This document shows, piece by piece, positions 16,789 through 25,307 of a stretch of DNA of 58,435 nt; within the stretch, counting starts at the first letter, position 1; each line of letters begins with the position of its first letter. The notes under the pieces are model-generated. The model was not told the DNA's origin and did not search any database. It saw only the letters and a list, made by a program, of their open reading frames with translations. A program made the translations under genes and the position numbers. This DNA is from Planctomycetota bacterium. GTDB lineage: Bacteria; Planctomycetota; Planctomycetia; Gemmatales; Gemmataceae. The stretch lies in contig JACPPF010000165.1 of the NCBI GenBank assembly GCA_016191165.1, positions 1 through 58,435 of the forward strand. Direction: 5' to 3'.

Positions 16789-17997
16789 TCAGATCCGCAC
16801 AAAAATCCTGCCGCGATACATCCAGAACAAAATCAGCCAGAGCGTCAACAGCACCACCGCCCCCGTCAACATCGGCTCCCAGAGGACGTCACCGTAGCCG
16901 TCAAGCCACTTGAAGATGTCCGGCCCCAGGTGCGTCTTGTAGCTGCTGACGATGAATGGGCGCAGCGTGTGATAGGCGACATACGCGAGAATCGAATTGG
17001 CGCCGACGACGAAGAGCGGGAAGGCCCAATGCCAGAAACCGATGACATCGATGATGAGGTAAAACACGGCCAGGAACAGGAACGTCCAGCCCCCGGAGTA
17101 GAGAACCCAGGCCGGCGTCCAGATAATCTTGACGACCGGGCATATTTCCAGGTGTTCGCTTGCCTCGCCCAGCGCCAGACCCACCGCGCCTGCGACCGCG
17201 AACGCTGTGAACTTCAACCCCTGGGACCATTCCTTGCGCAGCCACGTGCCGGCGATCAGGCCGAGGATCATCGTCGCCAGCGTCGGAATGAAGTTGAGCG
17301 TCGTGTAGCCGGAGCGCTCATGGGTGAACGGTTCCTTGCGAGGGAACTGGTTCAGGAGCCAGACGTCAACGTCATACGCCAGGTTGGCGTTTTTGTTCCA
17401 GTGGGCCATGAAGCCCTCGAAGCGACCCGGCTCGTTCGATTTGACATTGACCGCCCGGTAGTCATAGTCGTCTGGCGGCAATGGATACGCCGCGAACGCC
17501 GCCCAGTAGCCGATCACGATCAGGACGAACGCGCTCCATTGCACAACCTGCGATCGGCAATAACCAAGCAGAAATAAGAACACATAACCCATGCCGATTT
17601 GCGTGAGGGTGTCCATGAAGGTCCAGTTGGTCATTTCCCGTCCCATCGATCGCAGGAAGATGCCGAGGAACATCAGGATGCCGCCGCGCAGGATCGCGTG
17701 CATGAACATGCGGAAAAAACCCTGGCCGCTTTCTTCCCGTTTGGCGATGGAGAAAGGCAACGACACGCCGACGAGGAACGAGAAGCCCGGTTGAATCAAA
17801 TCGTGCAGCGAGCAGCCGGTCCACTTGACATGATCGGTATGGAAGGCGAGCGTTTCCCAGAATTGGCTATCAGGGAAAAAGTGCTGGTACATGTAACCGA
17901 TGCGCAGGGCGCTGTCCATCATGAGCAGCATGACGAGGCCGCGGAAGGCGTCCACGGACAGGGCGCGCTGCGGTATGGATGGGGGAGTGGCGCTCAT
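16789..17997 (-). CDS. Heparan-alpha-glucosaminide N-acetyltransferase-like membrane protein (DUF5009/DUF1624)
   Basis: A 402-residue polytopic protein with about ten membrane helices. RALSVDAFRGLVMLLMMDSA is the family's opening (LDxxRGL), followed by HDLIQPGFSFLVGVSLPFS. The related human HGSNAT moves acetyl groups across a membrane onto glucosamine; in bacteria the acceptor is unknown. Ends WMYRGRIFVRI, much like its paralogue at 53592. It is followed upstream, after a palindromic repeat, by the KDG kinase gene on the same strand. Confidence 0.88.
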   Translation of the reverse strand: MSATPPSIPQRALSVDAFRGLVMLLMMDSALRIGYMYQHFFPDSQFWETLAFHTDHVKWTGCSLHDLIQPGFSFLVGVSLPFSIAKREESGQGFFRMFMHAILRGGILMFLGIFLRSMGREMTNWTFMDTLTQIGMGYVFLFLLGYCRSQVVQWSAFVLIVIGYWAAFAAYPLPPDDYDYRAVNVKSNEPGRFEGFMAHWNKNANLAYDVDVWLLNQFPRKEPFTHERSGYTTLNFIPTLATMILGLIAGTWLRKEWSQGLKFTAFAVAGAVGLALGEASEHLEICPVVKIIWTPAWVLYSGGWTFLFLAVFYLIIDVIGFWHWAFPLFVVGANSILAYVAYHTLRPFIVSSYKTHLGPDIFKWLDGYGDVLWEPMLTGAVVLLTLWLILFWMYRGRIFVRI

Positions 17998-18010
17998 TAT
18001 TTGCCTCGAC

Positions 18011-18086
18011 GCCCCGGGGTGTGCGCAGCGAACCCCCGGGATTTCATCCGCGTTGATCCCAGGGGTTCGCTGCGCTCACCCCCGGG
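18011..18086. repeat. Palindromic repeat, 'GAGCGCAGCGAACCCC' family
   Basis: Left arm 18011-18042 (ccccggggtgtgcgcagcga...) pairs with right arm 18056-18086 (atcccaggggttcgctgcgc...) with about 27 of 31 matches around a 13-nt loop. Single arms of the same family occur at about 20366-20399 and 27692-27720. Such REP-like units are typical of planctomycete intergenic regions. Confidence 0.75.
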
Positions 18087-18090
18087 CTTT

Positions 18091-19077
18091 CTAGCGGCTG
18101 ATGCGCAACCCGCCGCCCTTGAGCATGGCCTCGACTTCGTCGCGCGTGATCCACGCGAAGTCTCCGGGGATCGTGTGCTTCAACGCACTGGCGGCGACGC
18201 CGAAGTCGAGCGCCCGTTGCAAATCGCCTTCCAGAAGGCCGTGGATCAACCCGGCCGCAAACGAGTCGCCGGCGCCCAGACGATCGACGATCTCCACCTC
18301 ATAGGTCTTCGTTCGGAGGATCTCGCCATTTTGGTAGGCGATCGCCGTCCAGGAGTTTTTCCAGACCAGCGGGTTCTCGCGTACGGTGATGGCGATGATC
18401 TTGAGGCTGAATCTTTTCGCGGTCAGCTCCGCCGATTCCTCGTAGCTCTTGCCCTTGATGCCGAAGACGCGCTCGATGTCCTCTTCCGTCGTGATCAGGA
18501 CGTCCGTGTGTGCCATCAACTCACTCATGCACTTGCCGGCTTGCTCGGGAGTCCAGAGTTTGACGCGATAGTTGAGATCGACGCTGGTCCGCAAGCCGGC
18601 CGCCTTGGCGGCGATGAGGGCTTCCTGGGTCACTTTGGCGGCGGCCTCGCTCAGGCCGGGCGTGATGCCGGTGACATGAAACCATTTCGCGCCCGCGAAA
18701 ACTCTGGCCCACGGAACGGTCCCCGGTTGCAGCCCGGCGATGGCGGCGTTCTTGCGATCATAGAGGACGCTGGAAGCGCGCGGTGCGGCGCCAAACTCCA
18801 GGAAGTATAGGCCAACGCGATCATCGCCGGTCCACACGACATGTTCGGTCGAGACCCCTGCTTCGCGCGCGTGGTTGGCGACGAGTCGGCCCAGCGCGTT
18901 GTCCGTGAGGCGCGAGACCCATGCCGTCGCATGGCCCAGGCGCGCCAGGCCTGCCGCGGTGTTGAGTTCGGCGCCTCCTACCCTCAGGTCCAGGCTGCGC
19001 GCCTGTTCGAGCCGGAGAAAGTTGGGCGGGCTGAGGCGGATCATCGCTTCGCCGAAAGTAACAACATCGAACGGCAT
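18091..19077 (-). CDS. kdgK: 2-dehydro-3-deoxygluconokinase (KDG kinase), PfkB family
   Basis: A 328-residue sugar kinase. FGEAMIRLSPP at the N-terminus and GGAELNTAAGLARLG are the PfkB substrate-side signatures; DRLGAGDSFAAGLIHGLLEG (about 265-285) holds the catalytic Asp of GAGD. The opening and length match KDG kinases, which phosphorylate 2-keto-3-deoxygluconate for the Entner-Doudoroff route or uronate breakdown. No aldolase lies beside it, so another sugar substrate within the PfkB family is possible. Confidence 0.82.
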   Translation of the reverse strand: MPFDVVTFGEAMIRLSPPNFLRLEQARSLDLRVGGAELNTAAGLARLGHATAWVSRLTDNALGRLVANHAREAGVSTEHVVWTGDDRVGLYFLEFGAAPRASSVLYDRKNAAIAGLQPGTVPWARVFAGAKWFHVTGITPGLSEAAAKVTQEALIAAKAAGLRTSVDLNYRVKLWTPEQAGKCMSELMAHTDVLITTEEDIERVFGIKGKSYEESAELTAKRFSLKIIAITVRENPLVWKNSWTAIAYQNGEILRTKTYEVEIVDRLGAGDSFAAGLIHGLLEGDLQRALDFGVAASALKHTIPGDFAWITRDEVEAMLKGGGLRISR

Positions 19078-19522
19078 AGGGTTTCTCCCGGGGTGCTATT
19101 GTCTACAGCCAATTTACAAATGACAATTGACAATTTCCAATTAACAATCGAAATGGCGAGTTCTGTTCACACGGTTTCCCCTGTCAGGGCAACCGTTGGC
19201 GAGGAGCCGCAGGGCAGGTCCTGGCGGTGCATCCCGCTTCGGCCTGGTTCACCGCCAGGACAAGCCCGGCAGCTCGCGGATGGTTTTTTACGCTAATATC
19301 GATGGATTTGAACCAGGCCGAGAAGTCCTCAAGAAAACTGCGGCAACCAACGACTTGGCAAGAATTTGCGACGCGATTACGATTATTCACTTGTTCGAGC
19401 GTCATTGGCCGAGGAGAAAAGGGCGGTCCTGCGGATTGAAAAAAAATGCTTGCCGGGGGAGGGATTCGATGCAACGATGGCGTCCGTTCGTATGATGATG
19501 CCAAAGGCTAAACGGAGGATCC
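19078..19522. other. Intergenic region holding an AT-rich patch and a dispersed repeat
   Basis: A 445-base gap. At about 19095-19150 it is AT-rich with repeated 'acaatt' units (acaaatgacaattgacaatt). A dispersed repeat follows at 19206-19320. The last ~180 bases contain no feature I recognise apart from the GGAGGA ribosome-binding site before 19523. Short frames here are not credible genes. Confidence 0.5.
19206..19320 (+). repeat. Dispersed ~115-bp repeat, copy 1
   Basis: Core gcggtgcatcccg...ggttcaccgccaggacaagc followed by ctcgcggat and gatggatttgaaccaggccg. A copy in opposite orientation lies at 48665-48780 with roughly 80 percent identity by eye, and a core-only copy at 53500-53570. The core is itself an inverted repeat. 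No transposase is attached. Confidence 0.7.
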
Positions 19523-20362
19523 ATGAAGAAGAACATCCCGCTCTTGCTGCTCGCCTTCGCAACGATCACCGCCACTACCTGGTCGCAGGGGGCCAAGAAA
19601 AAGCCGCTGCCTGACCCGACTCCGCGAAAGGACGCGATCGTGAAACTGTTTGCCGAGGAGTTTGTGCCGATAACGCCTGGCAAGGGCAAGTTCCCCGCGA
19701 GCTTTCTGATGGGCACGGCACAGGGCGGGCGCGACAACGAGCGACCCGTTCACAAGGTCACGTTCAAGTATTCGTTCGAGATCGCCAAGTACGAGGTCAC
19801 GCAGGAACTGTATCACGTCGTCATGGGCAAGAACCCGGCCAAGTGGCAGGGGCTGCGCAACTCCGTGGAAATGTGCGATTGGAACGAGTGCAACGAATTC
19901 TGCGCGCGCGTCACCAAACTCTTGAGCGAGCGCAAGCTGATAGGCGCCGGCGAGGTGATCCGCCTGCCGTCGGAAGCCGAGTGGGAGTATTGCTGCCGGG
20001 CCGGGACCACGACCGATTACTCCTTCGCCGATACCAAGGACATCGGCAAATACGCATGGTACAAGGTCAACGCGCCGGGCAACGACCCGCCGGTCGGCGT
20101 CAAGCTGCCTAACCCGTGGGGCCTCTACGATATGCACGGGTACATCGCGGAATGGTGCCTCGACACCTGGCACCCGACCTACGAGGGCGCGCCGACCGAC
20201 GCCAGCGCTCGTACCACCGGCGACACCAAGGAGCGCGTCATCCGCGGCGGCGGCTACCCCGATCCCGCGGAAAAACTTCGCTCCGCCTATCGCGATCACG
20301 TCGCCCTCAATACGCAAAAGGACACCATCGGCTTCCGCTGCATCAAGGTCAAAACAAAGTAG
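19523..20362 (+). CDS. Secreted SUMF1/FGE-fold protein (not a sulfatase activator)
   Basis: A 279-residue exported protein: MKKNIPLLLLAFATITATTW is a signal peptide. The rest is a SUMF1 domain: GTAQGGRDNERPVHKVTF, AKYEVTQELYHVVMG, RLPSEAEWEYCCRAGT, NPWGLYDMHGYIAEWCLD, and the closing GFRCIKV. The two catalytic cysteines of true formylglycine-generating enzymes are absent: the C-terminal region reads RGGGYPDPAEKLRSAYRDHV. It is more likely a binding or lectin-like use of the fold. GGAGGATCC upstream sets the start; a PQQ gene follows after 58 bases. Confidence 0.88.
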   Translation: MKKNIPLLLLAFATITATTWSQGAKKKPLPDPTPRKDAIVKLFAEEFVPITPGKGKFPASFLMGTAQGGRDNERPVHKVTFKYSFEIAKYEVTQELYHVVMGKNPAKWQGLRNSVEMCDWNECNEFCARVTKLLSERKLIGAGEVIRLPSEAEWEYCCRAGTTTDYSFADTKDIGKYAWYKVNAPGNDPPVGVKLPNPWGLYDMHGYIAEWCLDTWHPTYEGAPTDASARTTGDTKERVIRGGGYPDPAEKLRSAYRDHVALNTQKDTIGFRCIKVKTK

Positions 20363-20365
20363 CAA

Positions 20366-20399
20366 GCCCAGGGGCGAGCGCAGCGAACCCCTTGGATCG
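20366..20399 (+). repeat. Single arm of the 'GAGCGCAGCGAACCCC' repeat
   Basis: cccaggggcgagcgcagcga followed by accccttggat matches the arm of the palindrome at 18011-18086. It fills most of the 58-base gap between the SUMF1-fold gene and the PQQ gene. Confidence 0.65.
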
Positions 20400-20420
20400 A
20401 ACTTGCCAAAGGATGAACGC

Positions 20421-21638
20421 ATGAAACGCTTTCTCGTTCTTGCCCTGCTAATCGCGCCCACGCAACTCCGCGCCGACGATTGGCCGCAATGGCTCGGCCC
20501 ACGACGCGACGGTGTCTCGACCGAGAAGGGTCTCGTCGAAATCTTCGGCAAGGCCGGGCCGAAGGTCGTCTGGCAGCGCGACATCGGCGAAGGCTACGCC
20601 GGGCCCGTGGTGGCCAAGGGCAAGCTCATCCTCTTTCATCGCGTTGGCGACGGCGATGTCGTCGAGTGTTTGGCCGCCGACACCGGCAAGTCGCTCTGGA
20701 CGCTGACTTATCCAACCGACTATCGCGACGCCCTCGGCAAGGGCGATGGCCCGCGCTCGACACCGGCCATCGTCGGCGACAAGGTCGTCACGCTCGGCGC
20801 TCAAGGGATCCTCCAGTGTGCGACGATGGAAGGCAAAAAGGTCTGGTCCCGCTCGCTGACCGCGGATTACAAGACGCCGCTCGGCTACTTCGGCATCGGC
20901 ACGTCGCCCGTCGTCGAGCAGGGGCTGGTCCTGGTCAATGTCGGCGGACCGAAGGCGGGCATCGTCGCGTTTGACCTCAAAGACGGCAAGGAAGTCTGGA
21001 AGGCGACCAACGACCCTGGCAGTTATTCCTCGCCGGTCGTGACCACCGTGGACGGCGCTCGCCGCGCTATTTTCTTCACGCGAACCGGCGCGGTCATTCT
21101 CGATCCCAAAACCGGCGCGGTCATCTATCAGCAACGCTGGCGACCGCGCATCGACGCCTCGGTCAACGCCGCCACGCCGGTCGTCATCGGCAACCTCGCG
21201 TTTTTCTCCACCAGCTACGACAAAGGCGCCTTGCTGTTGAAACTTGGTAAAAATGGCGCCGATGAGGTCTGGAACGATGAATCGGTCATGTCCAACCACT
21301 ACAACACCTGCGTTCATCAGGACGGCTATCTCTATGGTTTCGATGGACGCCAGGAGGTAGGCCCGAACTTTCGCTGCGTGGAATTGAAGACTCGGAAAGT
21401 GAAATGGGACCAGGAACGCTTCGGCAACGGTTCGATGATCCTGGCGGACGGCAAATTGATCGTGCTGACGGAGAAGGGCGATTTGTGCCTGGTGCAGGCG
21501 TCGCCCAAGGCATTTCGAGAAACAGCTCGCGCCAGGCTGCTCAGCGCGGGGCCGTGCCGGGCGCAGATCGGTCTCGCCGACGGCCGGCTTTACGCGCGCG
21601 ATCAGAAGAAACTGGTGTGCGTAGATTTGCGGAAATGA
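20421..21638 (+). CDS. Secreted PQQ-like beta-propeller protein
   Basis: A 405-residue exported protein. A signal peptide (MKRFLVLALLIAPTQLRA) leads straight into DDWPQWLGPRRDG, the entry motif of planctomycete PQQ-like/BamB-like propellers. Blades recur with the pattern A.D..tGk..W (AADTGKSLWTL; FDLKDGKEVWKA; DPKTGAVIYQQ; ELKTRKVKWDQ). No PQQ-dehydrogenase catalytic motif is evident, so a structural or binding role is more likely than alcohol oxidation. The ATG at 20421 places the signal at the N-terminus. Confidence 0.87.
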   Translation: MKRFLVLALLIAPTQLRADDWPQWLGPRRDGVSTEKGLVEIFGKAGPKVVWQRDIGEGYAGPVVAKGKLILFHRVGDGDVVECLAADTGKSLWTLTYPTDYRDALGKGDGPRSTPAIVGDKVVTLGAQGILQCATMEGKKVWSRSLTADYKTPLGYFGIGTSPVVEQGLVLVNVGGPKAGIVAFDLKDGKEVWKATNDPGSYSSPVVTTVDGARRAIFFTRTGAVILDPKTGAVIYQQRWRPRIDASVNAATPVVIGNLAFFSTSYDKGALLLKLGKNGADEVWNDESVMSNHYNTCVHQDGYLYGFDGRQEVGPNFRCVELKTRKVKWDQERFGNGSMILADGKLIVLTEKGDLCLVQASPKAFRETARARLLSAGPCRAQIGLADGRLYARDQKKLVCVDLRK

Positions 21639-21651
21639 TGGTTCAAAAAAA

Positions 21652-21672
21652 CCGCTCGCCAAAGGCGAGCGG
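21652..21672. terminator. Bidirectional terminator-like hairpin between convergent genes
   Basis: ccgctcgcc (21652-21660) and ggcgagcgg (21664-21672) pair around aaa. A run of A just before it reads as a T-tract on the minus strand. It lies between the convergent genes ending at 21638 and 21683. A related hairpin (ccgttcgcc/ggcgaatgg) is at 54730-54750, so it is also a repeat family. Confidence 0.65.
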
Positions 21673-21682
21673 CTAAACGGGG

Positions 21683-22480
21683 TTATTTGGCGGCGGCGCG
21701 CAGTTTTTCCAGGAGGTCGCCTTCAAAGCGGGCCTTCGAGTCGACACGTTCGTTGTTAAGCCCCTGTACCATCGCATCCAGGCCGGTGTGATACGTCGTT
21801 TGTTTGTCGATGAAGTAATTGACGTTCAGATTCCACTGCTGATTGGTCGGGATATTCAGTTTCCATTCTTCGCCCTCTTTCACCAGCTCGACACGGTTGA
21901 ACTGAGTCCTCGGCTCCACCAAAACGCACTGGTACATGCGCATGTCAATCTGTTGCGCCTCGGGGCCGAAGGAAACGGTCCACGGGTTGAAGGTGAAGAT
22001 CGAGTTGTCCCACAGGAACGACCCATAGGCTTTCGTTTTGCTGCTGTCCTCCTTGGGCGCGGGGCCGACCTTGAAATTGGTCGGGAATGGATCGAGGCGA
22101 TAGAGCAACAGCGTCACCTTGTCGGTCAGGAGGCCCTTCTTCTTGCCCCAGTTGCGGATGCTGTCGATGTCCCCGCCCATCTGCGATGCCGCGGTGTGGG
22201 AGCGGGTGAGGAATTCGGCATAGTCTTTCGTGCAATACTTGGCGGCGAATTTGTACTGGCGTTTGGTGATGGCTTCCTGGAATTTGTCCATCGCCTCGGA
22301 CGGCGTCTTCGCGGGCGTATAGCCGCTGGTTGCCGCCAGACCGCCTTCGAATGCTTCTTTGAGATTCTTCTGGTTAAGCCAGCCGATGCCGATGTAGCCG
22401 AAGAACGCCAGGACCACCACTCCGACCACGCCGACCACGGCGGCGAGGACAAGGAAACTTGATACCCGCATTTCAGCCAT
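21683..22480 (-). CDS. Membrane-anchored protein of unknown function
   Basis: A 265-residue protein with one N-terminal membrane helix (FLVLAAVVGVVGVVVLAFFGYIGIGWL, about 9-35) and an extracytoplasmic domain. TPSEAMDKFQEAITKRQYKFAAKYC resembles the helical start of SnoaL/NTF2-like (DUF4878) domains, and the C-terminal half is beta-rich, but the match is weak. A strong TAAGGAGG site precedes the ATG, suggesting good expression. No assigned function. Confidence 0.72.
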   Translation of the reverse strand: MAEMRVSSFLVLAAVVGVVGVVVLAFFGYIGIGWLNQKNLKEAFEGGLAATSGYTPAKTPSEAMDKFQEAITKRQYKFAAKYCTKDYAEFLTRSHTAASQMGGDIDSIRNWGKKKGLLTDKVTLLLYRLDPFPTNFKVGPAPKEDSSKTKAYGSFLWDNSIFTFNPWTVSFGPEAQQIDMRMYQCVLVEPRTQFNRVELVKEGEEWKLNIPTNQQWNLNVNYFIDKQTTYHTGLDAMVQGLNNERVDSKARFEGDLLEKLRAAAK

Positions 22481-22618
22481 GGAATGCCTCCTTAGGAAAA
22501 AATAAGAGAAATGAGATGGATCAGGCCGAACGCGCCAGCGGGGTGTTTACGCGAAATCCAGGCGATCCCCGCGCTGGCGCGTGGGGCTGGTATGCTGCTT
22601 TGTTTGGGATTCGCGGTT

Positions 22619-23959
22619 CTAGTCGCCGCGCAGGTTCATGCCCATCTGGCGGAGTTTTTCGCGCACCTCGTTGAGCGAGGTCATGCCGAAGTTTTTCGCT
22701 TCCAGCAGCTCGTCGGCGGTGCGGTGAACCAGTTCGCCGAGCGTGGCAAGACCCAGTCGGTTCATGCACTTGCGGGCGCGCACGGAGAGGTTCAGGTCAC
22801 TGACGGGCCGATTCAGTTTCATCTGCTCTTCTTCGCTAAGCTGCTGGGTCGGCATAAAACGGCGCTCCGAACCCGAACTCGTTTCCAGTGCCTGGCCCAC
22901 GCGCAAACTCTTGGCGCCGAGGATTAGCTTGATCTCGTTGAGCGAGGTTTCGCCAAAGTTTTTGCTGCTCAGAAGCTGCGGCTCGCTCACGCGGGTAAGA
23001 TCGCCCAGCGTGCGGATGTTCATTTTCTTCAGGCAATTGCGGCTGCGGACGGAAAGCTCGAAATCGGTGACGGGAATCTCCAGCACCTGGTTGTAGCGGC
23101 TGCTCGCGAGCTCGGCCTCGGGATTGTAGTACATCGTCAACGAGGCTTCGGCGTCCTTGAAGAACAGTCTGGCTTGTTCGTGGTTTGGATCGGCGTGCAG
23201 GATGCGGCGGTAGCAATCGACGGCCTTGTCGTACTTGTCGGAATCTTCATAGAGGATGCCGAGGTTCATGAGCAGGCCAACGTGAATGGGCGGATGATTC
23301 ATGCAGCGCTCGTAGCAGCTGATGGCGTCTTCGTCATTGCCGGCCAGGTCGTTGTAATGTCCGAGTTGAAACAGGGCGCCGGTATGGCTGGGGTCGAGTT
23401 CGATGGCCTTCTCGAAATGCTGGACCGCCTTGTCGTGCAGCCCTTCCTCGGAGAAGCAGCAACCCGTCTGGAAGTGGTATTCGGGATTGTGCGACGCCTG
23501 GCTTTCGACTTCTTTGAGAACGCTGCGGGCATGGGCGACATCCCCCTGGGCGCGGTAGATGCCTGCGCGTTGCAGCTTGACCTGATTGCTGTTGTAACCT
23601 GCTTTTTCCGCCTTGTCGAATGCCTTGAGAGCTTCGTCAGGTTGTTGTTTTTCGAGAAGCGCCTTGCCGAGATAGAAGTTCGCCAGCGCTCCTTCGGCCT
23701 GTTTGAAGTTCTCGATGGCGTCGCCGAGATGGCCGATAAAATATTGCGAGATGGCCAGCTTGAGGTGCCAGCGTTTGCCCAGGGGGGAACCGGCGGCGGC
23801 GTCGACTTTTTTCTTGAGCGCCTCGGCCGACTCGCGCAGGGCGCGGTATTGCGTCTTGCCCTGGGCCAGGGCCGTGCGCAGTTTCTCGACGGTGCCAGCG
23901 TCGCAATCTTCGCGCTCCACCATGAGCGCCTTCAAGTCAATCAAGATCGTGTCCACCAT
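22619..23959 (-). CDS. TPR protein with two RNA polymerase alpha-CTD-like modules
   Basis: A 446-residue cytoplasmic protein. Residues about 60-270 are tetratricopeptide repeats (FYLGKALLEKQQPDEALKAF; GLHDKAVQHFEKAIELDPSH; MNLGILYEDSDKYDKAVDCY). Two helix-hairpin-helix modules like the C-terminal domain of RNA polymerase alpha follow: about 285-345 (LSVRSRNCLKKMNIRTLGDL, then KNFGETSLNEI) and 380-440 (LSVRARKCMNRLGLATLGEL, then KNFGMTSLNEV). The alpha N-terminal assembly domain is absent. GGGAGG nine bases upstream supports the start at 23959. Binding to UP-element-like DNA or to transcription factors is a plausible but unproven role. Confidence 0.9.
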   Translation of the reverse strand: MVDTILIDLKALMVEREDCDAGTVEKLRTALAQGKTQYRALRESAEALKKKVDAAAGSPLGKRWHLKLAISQYFIGHLGDAIENFKQAEGALANFYLGKALLEKQQPDEALKAFDKAEKAGYNSNQVKLQRAGIYRAQGDVAHARSVLKEVESQASHNPEYHFQTGCCFSEEGLHDKAVQHFEKAIELDPSHTGALFQLGHYNDLAGNDEDAISCYERCMNHPPIHVGLLMNLGILYEDSDKYDKAVDCYRRILHADPNHEQARLFFKDAEASLTMYYNPEAELASSRYNQVLEIPVTDFELSVRSRNCLKKMNIRTLGDLTRVSEPQLLSSKNFGETSLNEIKLILGAKSLRVGQALETSSGSERRFMPTQQLSEEEQMKLNRPVSDLNLSVRARKCMNRLGLATLGELVHRTADELLEAKNFGMTSLNEVREKLRQMGMNLRGD

Positions 23960-24116
23960 CTCGATCCAACCTCCCTCGAATGAGTCGCAGTGCCAGTGCA
24001 AAACGATAATATAATCGGCAAGAGGAACAAACGCAAGACCCCCGTGGATACGCCCGTTTACGTTTAGCGCTCGGACGACGCCAGGCGAACGCTATTCGGC
24101 AAGCCGATTGGACAGC

Positions 24117-25226
24117 ATGGCTTCTCCGGAACTACCCGCCTGTTACGCGATGGTGCACGATGGCCTGGAGGGCATCGCCGGCGAGGAGATTGTCCAGACG
24201 CTCGGCGGAATGGTCAAGCGTTCCGGGGCTGGAATCGTTGTCTTTCGACTTGAGGACATCGATCGGTCCATCCTGCAACTGCGCACCACGGAGGACGTAT
24301 TCCTCTTCGCCTGGGGTACCGACGAGCTCAGTTACCGCGCCAAGGATCTCGACAGCATCGAACGCTGGACCGCACGCAGCGCCCCCTGGGATGTGTTACT
24401 CAAGATTCACCATGCGGTGACGCCAAAGCCGAGGGGGAAAACCACTTACCGGCTCGTCGCCCAGATGACCGGCGTTCACGGCTATCGGCGCATTGACGCC
24501 CTCCAGGCCGTGGCGCGCGGGCTGGCGGGGAAGCTGCCAGCAAGTTGGAAATATGCTGACGAAAACGCATCGGTCGAGGTTTGGCTTACCATCCACGGGG
24601 CAATGGCGATTTGCGGGTTGAGGCTATCGGATCGGACGATGCGGCATCGCAGCTACAAGCATGAGCACCTGCCGGCATCGATCCGACCGACCGTTGCCGC
24701 CGCCATCGCTCGCATGGCGGATCTGAAGCCCAATCAAAGCGTGCTCGACCCCATGTGCGGGGCGGGAACCCTGTTGGCGGAGGCGTACCTCTCCACCCGC
24801 GGCAAGCGAACGACCGGTGGCGTCGATTGGCCGATGCACTTCCTCGGCGGCGATCTCGACAAGAGCCATGTGCGGGCGGCGCAGGTGAACCTTCGGCAGT
24901 TTCACATCGAGGACCTGCGGGTCTGGGACGCGCGCGACTTGCCACTGGAGGATGCGTCGATCGATCGCATCGTATGCAACCCGCCGTTCGGCAAACAGCT
25001 CGCCACGCCCGAAGCGGTTGTGCCGCTTTATCGAGAGAGCGTGCGTGAGATGCAGCGCGTCCTACGGCCGGGAGGCAAGGCGGTCCTGATCGTCGCCGAT
25101 GCCAAGGCGCTACGCTCGGCTGTTGAGCGCGTCGGGTGGAAGGAACAGCGCCATGCCCAGATTCGGATGCTGGGGCAACGAGCGCTGATCGCGTTGTTTC
25201 GCAAGGAGCCCCGCTCCCAGGCGTAG
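24117..25226 (+). CDS. THUMP-domain RNA guanine-N2 methyltransferase (TrmN/Trm14/RlmL-like)
   Basis: A 369-residue enzyme. An N-terminal THUMP region (about 40-155) binds RNA; the C-terminal Rossmann methyltransferase has motif I in DPMCGAGTLLAEAYL and the catalytic NPPFG (motif IV) typical of N2-guanine methylation. HKHEH-type linker RSYKHEHLPASIRPTVAAAI joins the two as in TrmN/RlmL. The target, tRNA position 6 or a 23S rRNA guanine, cannot be read from sequence. The ATG at 24117 is used; an upstream TTG at 24108 is possible. Confidence 0.88.
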   Translation: MASPELPACYAMVHDGLEGIAGEEIVQTLGGMVKRSGAGIVVFRLEDIDRSILQLRTTEDVFLFAWGTDELSYRAKDLDSIERWTARSAPWDVLLKIHHAVTPKPRGKTTYRLVAQMTGVHGYRRIDALQAVARGLAGKLPASWKYADENASVEVWLTIHGAMAICGLRLSDRTMRHRSYKHEHLPASIRPTVAAAIARMADLKPNQSVLDPMCGAGTLLAEAYLSTRGKRTTGGVDWPMHFLGGDLDKSHVRAAQVNLRQFHIEDLRVWDARDLPLEDASIDRIVCNPPFGKQLATPEAVVPLYRESVREMQRVLRPGGKAVLIVADAKALRSAVERVGWKEQRHAQIRMLGQRALIALFRKEPRSQA

Positions 25227-25280
25227 GTCAGGCTTTCCAGCCTGACGTTTCGCGCGTGCTGTCAGGCAAGAAAGCCTGAC
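25227..25280. repeat. Palindromic repeat, 'GTCAGGCTTTCCAGCCTGAC' family
   Basis: gtcaggctttccagcctgac (25227-25246) and gtcaggcaagaaagcctgac (25261-25280) are each self-complementary and also pair with each other. The first begins at the last base region of the methyltransferase gene. A second, perfect copy lies at 54774-54822. Confidence 0.75.
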
Positions 25281-25307
25281 CCACGAAACAGGACGTAGAG
25301 GTCGGCC

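Noticed and set aside
19523-20362. SUMF1-fold gene as the activator of the sulfatase at 6569
   Set aside because: The catalytic cysteine pair of formylglycine-generating enzymes is missing and the genes are 11 kb apart.
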